In this document: piece by piece, positions 19,689 through 28,101 of the stretch
How the letters are laid out: every line of letters starts with the position of its first letter
How positions within the stretch are numbered: position 1 is the stretch's first letter
NCBI RefSeq assembly: GCF_013334205.1
Contig: NZ_CP054424.1
Span: forward strand, 1,880,001 to 1,944,000
DNA from: Rhodoferax sp. BAB1
GTDB lineage: Bacteria > Pseudomonadota > Gammaproteobacteria > Burkholderiales > Burkholderiaceae_C
Direction: 5' to 3'
Length of the DNA stretch: 64,000 bases
Program-made: the position numbers and the translations under genes
Notes under the pieces: model-generated
Database searches by the model: none
What the model was told of the DNA's origin: nothing
The model's input: only the letters and a program-made list of their open reading frames with translations

Positions 19689-19714
19689 AAAAAGGGGCCG
19701 TCAGGCCCCTTTTT
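19689..19714. terminator. Bidirectional terminator between phoH and dnaB
   Basis: An 11-bp perfect stem AAAAAGGGGCC / GGCCCCTTTTT with a GTCA loop, flanked by A and T runs, serves the two convergent genes. Confidence 0.9.
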
Positions 19715-19729
19715 CATGGTCGTGACGGA

Positions 19730-21139
19730 TCAGAAATCGCCGCTGCCGTACCCGGCCGCCAGGTTCTCGAAGCGCGTCAGCTTGTTGAGGAAGGCCAGCT
19801 TGACAACGCCGGTGGGGCCGTTACGCTGCTTGGCGATGATGATCTCGGCCACACCGGGCTCCTTGCAGGCGTCCTTGGTGTAGTACTCGTCGCGGTAGAT
19901 GAACATGATGATGTCGGCGTCCTGCTCGATGGCGCCGGATTCGCGCAGGTCGCTCATCATGGGGCGCTTGTCGGGACGGGTTTCCACGCTGCGGTTGAGC
20001 TGCGAGAGCGCGATCAGGGGGCAGCCCAGTTCCTTGGCCAGCATCTTCATGCCGCGCGAGATCTCCCCCAGCTCGGTGGCGCGGTTCTCGTTGTCGCCAC
20101 TCGAACCGCTCATCAGCTGCAGGTAGTCGACCACGATGAGGCCGAGCTTGCCGCACTGGCGTGCCAGCCGGCGCGCATTGGCGCGCAGCTCGCTGGCGGT
20201 CAGGCCGGCGGTCTCGTCGATGTGCAGGGAGATGGTGCGCAGCTTTTCGATGGCCTCGGTCAGGCGCGGCCACTCGTCGTCGGTCAGCTTGCCGGTGCGC
20301 AGGTGGCCCTGGTCGATGCGGCCGATGGAGCCCACGATACGCACCGCCAGCTGGGCCGCACCCATTTCCATGGAAAACACGGCCACCGGCAGGCCTTCGT
20401 TGAGCGCCACGTGCTCGGCGATGTTGATGGCGAAGGCGGTCTTGCCCATGGAGGGGCGCGCTGCCAGCACCACCATGTCGCCCGGCTGCAGGCCGGAGGT
20501 CATGCGGTCCAGGTCATAAAAACCCGTAGGCACGCCTGTGATGTCGTTGGGGTTGTCCGCCATCTCCTGCACGCGGTCCAGCAGGTCCACCACCAGGGTG
20601 TCCATGGACTGGAAGCCGCGCTTCATGCGCGAGCCCTCCTCGCCGATGTTGAAGATCTTCTGCTCGGACTCGTCCAGGATGGTGGCCACCGGCCGGCCCT
20701 GGGGGTTGAAAGCGTTGGTGGCGATCTCGTCGCTGGCCGCCACCAGCTTGCGCAGGATGGCGCGCTCGCGCACGATCTCGGCGTAGCGGCGGATGTTGCC
20801 GGCGCTGGGCACATACTGCGCCAGCCCGTTGAGATAGGCCAGGCCGCCGGTTTCCTCGGCCTTGCCCTGGCTTTGCAACTGCTCGAAGACGGTGATCACG
20901 TCGGCCGGGCGGCTGGCATTGACCAGCTGGCTGATGGCGCCGTAGATCAGGCGGTGTTCATAGCGGTAGAAATCGCCATCACCGAGCAGGTCGCTGACAC
21001 GGTCCCAGGCGCCGTTGTCCAGCAGCAGGCCGCCCAGCACGCTGGATTCGGCCTCGATGGAGTGCGGCGGCACGCGCAGCTGCGCAATCTGGCGGTCGGG
21101 GCTGTAGCCCTCGTCTACGGCGGTCAATACAGCTGACAT
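19730..21139 (-). CDS. dnaB: Replicative DNA helicase DnaB
   Basis: A 469-residue hexameric replicative helicase. The N-terminal domain begins near LRVPPHSIEAESSVLGGLLLDN. The RecA-like motor domain has Walker A ARPSMGKTAFAINIAE and the DnaB blocks VFSMEMGAAQLAVRI, LIVVDYLQLM and IALSQLNRSVETRPDKRP. Length is normal and no intein is present. It lies 185 bases downstream of rplI, separated by that operon's terminator, so it likely has its own promoter in a region carrying DnaA-box-like sequences. Confidence 0.98.
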   Translation of the reverse strand: MSAVLTAVDEGYSPDRQIAQLRVPPHSIEAESSVLGGLLLDNGAWDRVSDLLGDGDFYRYEHRLIYGAISQLVNASRPADVITVFEQLQSQGKAEETGGLAYLNGLAQYVPSAGNIRRYAEIVRERAILRKLVAASDEIATNAFNPQGRPVATILDESEQKIFNIGEEGSRMKRGFQSMDTLVVDLLDRVQEMADNPNDITGVPTGFYDLDRMTSGLQPGDMVVLAARPSMGKTAFAINIAEHVALNEGLPVAVFSMEMGAAQLAVRIVGSIGRIDQGHLRTGKLTDDEWPRLTEAIEKLRTISLHIDETAGLTASELRANARRLARQCGKLGLIVVDYLQLMSGSSGDNENRATELGEISRGMKMLAKELGCPLIALSQLNRSVETRPDKRPMMSDLRESGAIEQDADIIMFIYRDEYYTKDACKEPGVAEIIIAKQRNGPTGVVKLAFLNKLTRFENLAAGYGSGDF

Positions 21140-21202
21140 TCAGTGGTGTTCCTTGTGATGCCCGATCCTACGACGCGGCGGGCCCAGCGTCGAGTGAAAT
21201 GC

Positions 21203-21223
21203 TGTGGACAAGCCGGTGAATAA
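21203..21223 (-). promoter_or_regulatory. Pair of DnaA-box-like sequences upstream of dnaB
   Basis: On the minus strand TTGTCCACA (21211-21203, one mismatch to TTATCCACA) and TTATTCACC (21223-21215, two mismatches) lie close together, 64-84 bases before the dnaB start. They suggest DnaA binding at the dnaB promoter. Functional binding is not shown. Confidence 0.35.
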
Positions 21224-21273
21224 CTGTGGGCAGCCTGTGCACTTGCAAGGATAAGTAATGCCGATCGGCCATG

Positions 21274-21307
21274 AAAAAAGCCGCCAGGGCCCGGGGCCCG
21301 GCGGCTT
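21274..21307 (-). terminator. Terminator of the rpsF-priB-rpsR-rplI operon
   Basis: On the minus strand AAGCCGCC pairs with GGCGGCTT around a GC-rich loop that can itself fold, followed by a run of six T. It begins 18 bases after the rplI stop. Confidence 0.88.
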
Positions 21308-21324
21308 CTCTGGGGAGGACCGGA

Positions 21325-21777
21325 TCAGGCGGTTTCGCCGTACACGGACACGGTGATCTCGACCACCACGTCGGTGTGCAGGGCCACGCTGACCGTGCTG
21401 TCGCCGACCAGCTTGATCGGGCCGTTGGGCATGCGCACCTGGGCCTTGCTCACCTTGTAGCCGGTCTTGCCCAGTTCTTCGGCAATGTCGAAGTTGGTGA
21501 CGGAGCCGAACAGACGACCATCCACGCCGGCCTTCTGGGTCAGCTTGAGGGTGGTACCGGCGAGCTTCTCGCCCAGGGCCTGGCACTCGGCCAGCTTGGC
21601 GGCAGCGACCTTTTCCAGTTCGGCGCGGCGGGCTTCGAAGTCCTTCTTGGCCGCTTCGGTGGCGCGACGGGCGCGGCCGGAGGGGATCAGGAAGTTGCGG
21701 GCGTAACCGTCTTTCACCTTGACGATTTCGCCGAGGTTACCCAGGTTCACGACCTTGTCGAGCAGAATGATTTGCAT
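21325..21777 (-). CDS. rplI: 50S ribosomal protein L9
   Basis: A 150-residue ribosomal protein binding 23S rRNA. It opens [36 protein letters not shown] sequence, followed by the long connecting helix ([26 protein letters not shown]) and a C-terminal domain ending TVSVYGETA. It is the last gene of the S6-PriB-S18-L9 operon, 11 bases after rpsR. Confidence 0.98.
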   Translation of the reverse strand: MQIILLDKVVNLGNLGEIVKVKDGYARNFLIPSGRARRATEAAKKDFEARRAELEKVAAAKLAECQALGEKLAGTTLKLTQKAGVDGRLFGSVTNFDIAEELGKTGYKVSKAQVRMPNGPIKLVGDSTVSVALHTDVVVEITVSVYGETA

Positions 21778-21788
21778 GGTCGGACTCC

Positions 21789-22070
21789 TTAGATCTTGTG
21801 CTGGTCGCTGTAGGGCAGCATCGCCAGGAAGCGAGCGCGCTTGATGGCGGTGTTGAGCTGGCGCTGGTAGATGGCGCGGGTGCCGGTCAGACGGGCCGGG
21901 ATGATCTTGCCGTTTTCGGCAACGAAATCACGCAGCGTGTCGATGTCCTTGTAGTCGATTTCCTCGACGCCAGCGACGGTGAAGCGGCAGAAGCGCTTGC
22001 GCTTGAACAGCAGCGACTGGGTGTTGCGCTTGGGGCGCTTGTCTTTGTTGAATTTCTTGAACGTGGCCAT
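21789..22070 (-). CDS. rpsR: 30S ribosomal protein S18
   Basis: A 93-residue ribosomal protein that forms a heterodimer with S6 on the platform of the 30S subunit. The family core is visible: [52 protein letters not shown]. The N-terminus is Lys-rich. It lies between priB (12 bases) and rplI (11 bases). Confidence 0.98.
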   Translation of the reverse strand: MATFKKFNKDKRPKRNTQSLLFKRKRFCRFTVAGVEEIDYKDIDTLRDFVAENGKIIPARLTGTRAIYQRQLNTAIKRARFLAMLPYSDQHKI

Positions 22071-22082
22071 GGGGCCTCCTGT

Positions 22083-22382
22083 TTAATCTTGACTGAAATC
22101 TTGGATGTGAAACACCAGGTTCTTGCCGTTGCGGGGAGTGGCGACAAAGCCTTGGAACCTCCAGTTGCTGCCGACGGCCTGCTTGACAAGCCGCTCGGCC
22201 AGCGCGCCAAAGGCAACTGCCTTGGCGCTGGCCAAGACCCGCCTGTCCTGTCCCGCTTCCTGAAGCAGCGACTCGTGTTCGAGCCTCAGATCCAGGGCCG
22301 GCAAACCGGCCGGCGTGTAGCGCAGAGCACTGAGCTCGGCGATGGAAGCAGTCAGAACCAGCTGGTTGGCGCCGGGGTTCAC
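22083..22382 (-). CDS. priB: Primosomal replication protein PriB
   Basis: A 99-residue single-domain OB-fold protein that binds single-stranded DNA and takes part in PriA-dependent replication restart. It begins with a GTG codon (MNPGANQLVLTASIAEL) and has LRYTPAGLPALDLRLEHES, matching PriB. It ends FVATPRNGKNLVFHIQDF. The purine-rich AGGAG runs directly into the GTG, so ribosome binding is unusually close and initiation may depend on coupling to rpsF, which ends 13 bases upstream. Confidence 0.92.
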   Translation of the reverse strand: MNPGANQLVLTASIAELSALRYTPAGLPALDLRLEHESLLQEAGQDRRVLASAKAVAFGALAERLVKQAVGSNWRFQGFVATPRNGKNLVFHIQDFSQD

Positions 22383-22395
22383 TCCTCGCTAACGA

Positions 22396-22761
22396 TCAGG
22401 CCTGGAATTCAGCCTGCTGGGCCTTGCGGGCGTCTTCACGCTCGACGGTCTTCATCATGGAAGACGGACCGGTCTCGGCCTTCTTCTTCAGAACCGTCAG
22501 GTGACGCAGCACGGCGTCGTTGAACTTGAAGGCATGCTCCAGTTCAGCCATCACGGCCTGGTCAGCCTCGATGTTCAGGCACAGGTAGTGGGCCTTGGCC
22601 AGTTTGTTGATCATGTAGACCATCTGGCGACGGCCCCAGTCTTCAACACGGTGGATCTTGCCACCACCGGCGGTGATCATGCCCTTGTAGCGCTCGAGCA
22701 TGGCGGGGACCTGCTCGCTCTGATCCGGATGGATCATGAGGACGATTTCGTAATGACGCAT
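22396..22761 (-). CDS. rpsF: 30S ribosomal protein S6
   Basis: A 121-residue ribosomal protein, partner of S18. It starts [19 protein letters not shown] and contains [33 protein letters not shown], the standard S6 core. The C-terminal tail is charged. ATG 22761 is preceded by AAGGAG. It is the first gene of the operon, with a consensus -10 and a hairpin in its leader. Confidence 0.98.
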   Translation of the reverse strand: MRHYEIVLMIHPDQSEQVPAMLERYKGMITAGGGKIHRVEDWGRRQMVYMINKLAKAHYLCLNIEADQAVMAELEHAFKFNDAVLRHLTVLKKKAETGPSSMMKTVEREDARKAQQAEFQA

Positions 22762-22782
22762 TGAAACTCCTTGTGGATGGAA

Positions 22783-22811
22783 GCCGCCCCCGGCGTCTAC
22801 TGGGGTGCGGC
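22783..22811 (-). promoter_or_regulatory. Candidate S6:S18 autoregulatory leader hairpin
   Basis: In the roughly 60-base leader of rpsF, GCCGC-A-CCCC pairs with GGGG-GCGGC around a 10-base loop containing GACGCC. Many bacteria carry an S6:S18-binding hairpin at this position that shuts down translation of the operon. The placement is right; the detailed motif match could not be tested. Confidence 0.4.
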
Positions 22812-22827
22812 AAGGTGGGAACCAAGC

Positions 22828-22833
22828 ATTATA
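22828..22833 (-). promoter_or_regulatory. Consensus -10 of the rpsF operon
   Basis: On the minus strand a perfect TATAAT lies 67 bases before the rpsF ATG. The -35 region is GC-rich and not recognisable. Confidence 0.55.
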
Positions 22834-22876
22834 GCCCAAAGCTCCGCCCCGGGCCATCCGGAACCCGGGGAGGGGC

Positions 22877-23524
22877 TCAGGCGCGGGCAATCCAGCCCTG
22901 CTGGCGGGCCAGGCGCTGCACTCCGCGCCAGTTCTCGCACTGGGCCGCCACCCGGGGCCAGACCCGCAGCAGCAACTCGCATTCGGCCAGGGTATCGGCC
23001 GCGGCCTGGTGACGCACCGCACACTCGATGCCGAAGTGCTGCATCCATTCGTCCAGGGAACGGGCCCGCACCTTTTCGTGCGTGACGGCACAGAGCTGCT
23101 CGATGTCCACCCAGGGGTTGGGCAGCGTGCGCCCGAGGTAGTGGCGCATGTGGCGGGTGATCATGGCCTGGTCGAAAGCCGCATGGAAGGCCAGCAGGGG
23201 CGACTGCCAGACAAAACCGGCAAAGGCCTCCAGGGCGGCGTCGGGCGCCATGCCCTCGCGCTGGCGCTGCACGCCGATGCCGTGCAGCAGGATGTTGTCC
23301 TTGGCCTCCGTCACCTGCTCCTGGCGCAGCACCACCTCGAAGCTGTCGCCCAGGTCCACGCTCAGGCGCCCGCGCGCCCAGTCCACGCGCATGGCGATGG
23401 CGGCGATGGCCAGCAGGCGGTCACCATGCGGGTCCAGGCCGCTGGTTTCCACGTCCAGCATGACCCAGCGCTTCTCGTCCACGACGAAGTCGCCCCGCCC
23501 CTTGAGCCAGTCGAGCCAGGCCAT
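22877..23524 (-). CDS. DEDDh 3'-5' exonuclease (DnaQ-like)
   Basis: A 215-residue exonuclease-fold protein. Exo I is [12 protein letters not shown] (Asp and Glu), Exo II includes FHAAFDQ, and Exo III is [15 protein letters not shown] (His and Asp), so the four acidic residues and the His look intact. The first 20 residues ([13 protein letters not shown]) resemble the N-terminus of other PolC-type exonucleases found with DUF294 genes. Its ATG lies one base after the stop of the DUF294 gene, indicating coupled translation. Together with that gene and the symporter pair it forms a recurrent neighbourhood. Substrate unknown. Confidence 0.85.
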   Translation of the reverse strand: MAWLDWLKGRGDFVVDEKRWVMLDVETSGLDPHGDRLLAIAAIAMRVDWARGRLSVDLGDSFEVVLRQEQVTEAKDNILLHGIGVQRQREGMAPDAALEAFAGFVWQSPLLAFHAAFDQAMITRHMRHYLGRTLPNPWVDIEQLCAVTHEKVRARSLDEWMQHFGIECAVRHQAAADTLAECELLLRVWPRVAAQCENWRGVQRLARQQGWIARA

Positions 23525-23525
23525 A

Positions 23526-25439
23526 TCAGCGCTCGTAGTCCAGCTGGATGCGCTGCTGCAGGTTGCGCGCCACGCGGAAGGTCTCCTTGAGGATGCGCCG
23601 GTCGATGTCATTCAGCTTAAGCAACTCGACATGGTTGGGCCAATCGGTCGACGCCCCGCCCTGCAGCTGGATCTGCAGGCGCAGCATCTGCAGGAATTCG
23701 AAGCCGCTCACCCAGGCCTCGTATTCATGGGCCAGCACGCCCAGGATCGGACCGACCGCCTTGAGGCGCTCGCGTGTGCCGGTGGCTGCCAGGCCCTGGG
23801 CCAGGGCATACAGGCGGGCCGCGTCGACGAACAGGGCCGTGCCCTGCAGCTTGAGATCGATGCGGCCCTGCTCGTCGGTGGCAATGCCGCCGACCCAGTT
23901 CAGGGGGGGCTCGCGCGTGAGCGCGTTGAGCGCCATCTGCTTGAGGAAACGCGGCACCCGTTCAGCCGAACGGTTGACCTCCTCCCGCAGGCCATGGGCC
24001 AGCTCGGCGTCACCCGCCAGCGACCGGAAATCGAAATAGATGCTGGCGTTGAGCAGGTCCTGCGGGGCGCCATGCTCGATCCAGTGCGCAAAACGTTCGC
24101 GCCACTGGCGCAGCGTCAGGCAGCACTCCGGGTTGCCGGCCATGATGCCGCCCTTGCACAGCGGGTAACCGCAGGCGTCCAGGGCCTGGTTGACGTCGCG
24201 CGCAAAAACCAGGATCTGCTCACGTTGCGCCGGCGTGATGTCATCCGGCAGGATCAGGGCATTGTCCTGGTCGGTGGCGATGGTCTGCTCGCTGCGTCCC
24301 TCCGAGCCCAGCGCCAGCCAGCACAGGCGGTCCAGCGTGATGCCGTGCTCGGCCGCCTTGAGCTCCAGCAGGCGCTCGGTCAGCACGTCGTTGAGGTGGC
24401 TGATCAGCGCCGTCAGCTGGCGTGCCTGCACGCCCTGGCTGAGCAGGCTGAGCGCGAAACGGCGGATGTCCTGCGCCACCAGCTTGAGCGTGTCCACGTC
24501 GGCTGCGCCGCGGATCGAGGTGCTGACGTGCTTGAGGCTCAGGCGCTGCATGGCAAACAGGTCGCGCTCGGAGACGATGCCCACCACCACCCCGTCGCGC
24601 GTGATGGGCACGTGGCGGATGGTGTGGCGGCTCATCAGCAGGGCCGCGTCCTCGGCCGTGTGCTCGTGCGTCAGGTGGTGCACTGGCTGCACCATGACCT
24701 CGCCGATCGGCGTGTCCAGCGGCACCTCCTGCAGCGTGATGCGCCCGAGGATGTCGTCGCGCGAGAGGATGCCCAGCGGTTCGCCGCGCTCGCTGGTCAC
24801 CAGCATGGAGCCGATGCGGCGCTGGTGCATCTCGGTCAGCGCGACACGCAGCGGCGTGCCGGGCCGGCAGGCCACCGGCAAACGCGGCGTCAGGTCCCCC
24901 AGGCGCGTTTCCAGCGACTGCTCGGCCAGGGTGCGCGAGGAATAGGCCACCTGCAGGGCCTGGCGCGACAGGTCCAGGAACTTGAGCACGCGCCGGTTCA
25001 GGAAATCGGCAAAGGCCACGCTTTTTTGCGCCAGGGCCTGCATGGTGCTGACAGGCAGCGCCAGCACAAAGGTATCGGTGGTGGCCTCGTAGCTGGCCGT
25101 CACGGCGCGTGCGGCCAGGGCCGCGCTGATGGGGAAGAGATCGCCGGTCTCGTACTGGAAGGCCCCCCCCGATAGATCGGCCAGCCCGCGCTTGCCGCTG
25201 ACCGCCCCCTGGCGTATGAAAAAAAGCTCTTTCACCTCGCCGCTGTCGGGCTCGATCAGGGTCTCACCCGGCGCGAAATAGAGCTGCTGCACGTGGCTGA
25301 GAAAGAAGTCGAGGTCGGTCGCCTCCATCTGGGAAAACGGCGTGTAGCGCGCCAGTTCCTGGCGCAGGTTGGCCAGCAGGCTGCCCGAGGGCATCTGGGC
25401 GACCATCGTGGTGACGGGTGCTGAGGTGGCTTGTGTCAT
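23526..25439 (-). CDS. cNMP-binding/CBS/DUF294 putative nucleotidyltransferase
   Basis: A 637-residue cytoplasmic protein with, in order: a cyclic-nucleotide-binding-like domain (about 25-150; FAPGETLIEPDSGEVKELFFI), a pair of CBS domains (about 185-310; RRIGSMLVTSERGEPLGILSRDDIL and IRHVPITRDGVVVGIVSERDL), a nucleotidyltransferase-like domain with LGSEGRSEQTIATDQDNALI (GS..D.D), and a C-terminal DUF294 region. This resembles GlnD-type uridylyltransferase logic with a nucleotide-sensing front end. It lies between the symporter and the exonuclease. The start at 25439 is the most conserved-looking; an ATG at 25460 is possible. Confidence 0.87.
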   Translation of the reverse strand: MTQATSAPVTTMVAQMPSGSLLANLRQELARYTPFSQMEATDLDFFLSHVQQLYFAPGETLIEPDSGEVKELFFIRQGAVSGKRGLADLSGGAFQYETGDLFPISAALAARAVTASYEATTDTFVLALPVSTMQALAQKSVAFADFLNRRVLKFLDLSRQALQVAYSSRTLAEQSLETRLGDLTPRLPVACRPGTPLRVALTEMHQRRIGSMLVTSERGEPLGILSRDDILGRITLQEVPLDTPIGEVMVQPVHHLTHEHTAEDAALLMSRHTIRHVPITRDGVVVGIVSERDLFAMQRLSLKHVSTSIRGAADVDTLKLVAQDIRRFALSLLSQGVQARQLTALISHLNDVLTERLLELKAAEHGITLDRLCWLALGSEGRSEQTIATDQDNALILPDDITPAQREQILVFARDVNQALDACGYPLCKGGIMAGNPECCLTLRQWRERFAHWIEHGAPQDLLNASIYFDFRSLAGDAELAHGLREEVNRSAERVPRFLKQMALNALTREPPLNWVGGIATDEQGRIDLKLQGTALFVDAARLYALAQGLAATGTRERLKAVGPILGVLAHEYEAWVSGFEFLQMLRLQIQLQGGASTDWPNHVELLKLNDIDRRILKETFRVARNLQQRIQLDYER

Positions 25440-25496
25440 GTACTGATGTCCTGCCATGTGCCGCGGGGTTGTGTCTAGCTTAGCGCAATCGCCATG

Positions 25497-25528
25497 AAAA
25501 AAGCCCGGCAACTTGCGTTGCCGGGCTT
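25497..25528 (-). terminator. Terminator after the symporter gene
   Basis: On the minus strand a 12-bp perfect stem AAGCCCGGCAAC / GTTGCCGGGCTT with a 4-base loop is followed by T residues. It separates the symporter from the DUF294 gene, so the latter may depend on readthrough or its own promoter. Confidence 0.87.
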
Positions 25529-25579
25529 CGGTCATCTGATCTGTATCAGATGTCCATCAACTTCAGATCGCGATGGTTT

Positions 25580-27697
25580 TCATGCGCTCTTGAGGTTGGG
25601 GTAGCGCACGTGGTCCACCAGGTCCTGGATCTTCTTGCTCGGGGCAGGCGTCACCAGGCTGACCAGGATGATCACGGCAAAACCGACCGGCACGCCGAAC
25701 ATGCCAGCCGAGATCGGCTGGATGTCCCACCAGAGTTGCACCGGCGAGGTGATGCCGAACATGCCGCGCAGCCAGGGCTGGGTCATGACCATGTAGTACA
25801 CGGTCGTGCCCAGGCCGGCGATCATGCCCAGCGAAGCACCGATGCCGGTGGCGCGCTTCCAGAAGATGCCCAGGGTCAGGGCCGGGAAGAAGGCGGCAGC
25901 AGCGAAGGAGAACGCGGCAGAGACCAGGAACAGGATGTCGGCCGGCTTCTGTGCCGCCACGTAGGCAGCAGCCAGGGCCACAACCAGCAGCAGGACCTTG
26001 GAAATGGTCACGCGGCGGGCGGTCGAGGCGTTCGGGTCGATCATCTTGTAGTACAGGTCGTGCGACAGCGCGTTGGCGATGGTCAGCAGCAGGCCGTCAG
26101 CCGTGGAGAGCGCAGCGGCCAGACCGCCAGCGGCCACCAGGCCGGAGATCACGTAGGGCAGACCGCCGATTTCCGGCGTGGCCAGCACCACGATGTCACC
26201 ACCGATGCTCATCTCATTGAGCTGCAGGATGTTGTCCTTGTTGATGTCCACCACGGACAGCAGCGTCGGATCAACACGGTTCCAGGACTGCACCCACTGC
26301 GGCAACTGGTCAAACGGCGTGCCGATCAGCACGTGGAAGACCTCGTACTTCACCAGCACGGCCAGGGCCGGGGCCGTGAAGTACAGCAGGAAGATGAAGA
26401 ACAGCGACCAGCTCACCGACTCACGGGCTTCCTTCACGCTGGGCACCGTGTAGTAGCGCATCAGGATGTGCGGCAGCGCGGCGGTACCCACCATCAGGCA
26501 GAAGATCAGCGCCAGGAAGTTGCGACGCGACACGTCGTAGGCCTTCTGGGCGGCAGCATCGCCGTTCGGATCACCCGCGAACTGGGCGGCGTGCGGAGTC
26601 ATGCCATTGAGCGGCTTGGACTTGACGTCGGCGCCGGCCTTGGCAGCCGTCCAGGCCTTCTTGGCGGACTCAGCGTCCTTGGGCAAGGCAGTCAGAGCCT
26701 TCTCGGCGGCGGCGATGTCGGCACCCGGCGCGTTGGCGGCCTTCAGCTCGGTCAGCTTCTGCTCGGCGGCGGCCTTGTCGGCAGCCAGGGCAGCGGCGGG
26801 ATCCTTGAGCTTCTCGGCCAGGGCAGCGGAGCGCTGCTTGAAGATCTCGCGAACTTCAAGTTCCTTGGCGTCGGTCGACAGCAGCTTTTCCTTGGCGGTG
26901 ACCTTCTCCAGCTGGAAGCCGTAGATGACTTGCGGCACCGGCACATTGGTCTGCTTCACGGACAGCCACACCACCGGGATCATGTAGGCCACGATCAGGA
27001 TGATGTACTGCGCCACCTGGGTCCAGGTCACGGCGCGCATGCCGCCGAGGAAGGAACACACCAGGATACCGCCGAGACCCAGGAAAATACCGATCTCGAA
27101 AGCCACGCCGGTCAGGCGGGCGGTGATCAGGCCCACGCCGTAGATCTGTGCCACCACATAGGTGAAGGAGCACAGGATGGCGGCGACGATGCCCAGGAAA
27201 CGCGGGATGTTGCCGCCGTAGCGCTCACCCAGGAAGTCCGGCACGGTGAACTGGCCGAACTTGCGCATATAGGGCGCGAGGAACAGGGCCACCAGGCAGT
27301 AACCGCCCGTCCAGCCCATGATGAAGGCCAGACCTGCATAACCGGTCAGGTACAGGGTACCCGCCATGCCGATGAAGGAGGCGGCCGACATCCAGTCAGC
27401 ACCCGTGGCCATGCCGTTGTAGATGGCAGGCACGCGACGGCCGGCCACATAGTATTCAGCGGCGTCGGTGGTGCGGCTCATGATGCCGATGCCGGCATAC
27501 AGGCCGATGGTGGCCAGCAGGAAGATGAAGCCGATCCACTGGCGGGGCAGGCCGAGCTGCTCGAGGATGGCCAGGGCCACCACGAACACCAGGAAGCCAC
27601 CGGTGTACCACTTGTAAACCTTGTTCAGGTTCTGCTTAAAAGCCTTGTTGGCTGCGGCACCCGTGGGGCCCGCATCAGATCCAAACATTCCAGCCAT
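25580..27697 (-). CDS. Sodium:solute symporter, VC_2705/ActP-like, with a helical insertion
   Basis: A 705-residue SSS-family transporter with about 13 membrane segments. Family blocks include DAAEYYVAGRRVPAIYNGMATGADWMSAASFIGMAGTLYL and GLPYVISGLVAAGGLAAALSTADGLLLTIANALSHDLY. It belongs to the subfamily paired with a small DUF4212 protein, generally linked to acetate or short carboxylate uptake. Between VPQVIYGFQLEK and NFLALIFCLMVG lies a roughly 120-residue hydrophilic Ala/Lys/Glu-rich segment likely to form helices or coiled coil on one membrane face. It starts three bases after the DUF4212 gene. Confidence 0.9.
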   Translation of the reverse strand: MAGMFGSDAGPTGAAANKAFKQNLNKVYKWYTGGFLVFVVALAILEQLGLPRQWIGFIFLLATIGLYAGIGIMSRTTDAAEYYVAGRRVPAIYNGMATGADWMSAASFIGMAGTLYLTGYAGLAFIMGWTGGYCLVALFLAPYMRKFGQFTVPDFLGERYGGNIPRFLGIVAAILCSFTYVVAQIYGVGLITARLTGVAFEIGIFLGLGGILVCSFLGGMRAVTWTQVAQYIILIVAYMIPVVWLSVKQTNVPVPQVIYGFQLEKVTAKEKLLSTDAKELEVREIFKQRSAALAEKLKDPAAALAADKAAAEQKLTELKAANAPGADIAAAEKALTALPKDAESAKKAWTAAKAGADVKSKPLNGMTPHAAQFAGDPNGDAAAQKAYDVSRRNFLALIFCLMVGTAALPHILMRYYTVPSVKEARESVSWSLFFIFLLYFTAPALAVLVKYEVFHVLIGTPFDQLPQWVQSWNRVDPTLLSVVDINKDNILQLNEMSIGGDIVVLATPEIGGLPYVISGLVAAGGLAAALSTADGLLLTIANALSHDLYYKMIDPNASTARRVTISKVLLLVVALAAAYVAAQKPADILFLVSAAFSFAAAAFFPALTLGIFWKRATGIGASLGMIAGLGTTVYYMVMTQPWLRGMFGITSPVQLWWDIQPISAGMFGVPVGFAVIILVSLVTPAPSKKIQDLVDHVRYPNLKSA

Positions 27698-27700
27698 GAT

Positions 27701-27970
27701 TTACTCCTCGGTTTCCTGGACACCGTGCTCGATGTCCAGCTTGTTCATGTAACGCGCGTAGTACCAGATGATCAGGCAGTACACGACCAAGGACCCTTGA
27801 GCACCCATCCAGAAGCTGAAAGGCCAGCCAAAGAATTTAAAGCTCAGTTCGCGGGCAAAGAAGCTCACGACAAAGGTTACGACGAACCATATCGCCAGCA
27901 GGATGCCGGTGATATTGAGGTTCTTGCGCCAATAACGGCGGTGGTTATCGGTCAACTCCATGTTTCCCAT
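27701..27970 (-). CDS. DUF4212 small membrane subunit of the symporter
   Basis: An 89-residue membrane protein with the family opening NHRRYWRKNLNITGILLAIWF and two transmembrane helices (ILLAIWFVVTFVVSFFA and FWMGAQGSLVVYCLIIWYY). DUF4212 proteins are encoded next to VC_2705-type sodium:solute symporters and are thought to be accessory subunits. GGAGG nine bases before ATG 27970 fixes the start. It leads the symporter operon. Confidence 0.92.
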   Translation of the reverse strand: MGNMELTDNHRRYWRKNLNITGILLAIWFVVTFVVSFFARELSFKFFGWPFSFWMGAQGSLVVYCLIIWYYARYMNKLDIEHGVQETEE

Positions 27971-28101
27971 GTTTACCTACCTCCAACAAAGTCACCCTCG
28001 CGGGCATTTCGCGATCACCACCTGTCTCCTGGTGGCCTGCTGCCGGATCGCGGCTTATCGTTATCTGGTCCCGGCTTGCACCGGGCCCATCAAGTACCCG
28101 C

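Noticed and set aside
17867..19717. 616-codon open frame antisense to the PhoH gene
   Set aside because: Same shadow effect; the plus-strand protein has intact PIN and PhoH motifs.
21203..21223. Replication origin
   Set aside because: Only two imperfect boxes, no AT-rich unwinding region, and no dnaA, dnaN or parAB genes nearby.
23526..25439. GlnD uridylyltransferase
   Set aside because: The nucleotidyltransferase residues are similar, but the cNMP and CBS domains plus DUF294 end, and absence of HD and ACT domains, exclude GlnD.
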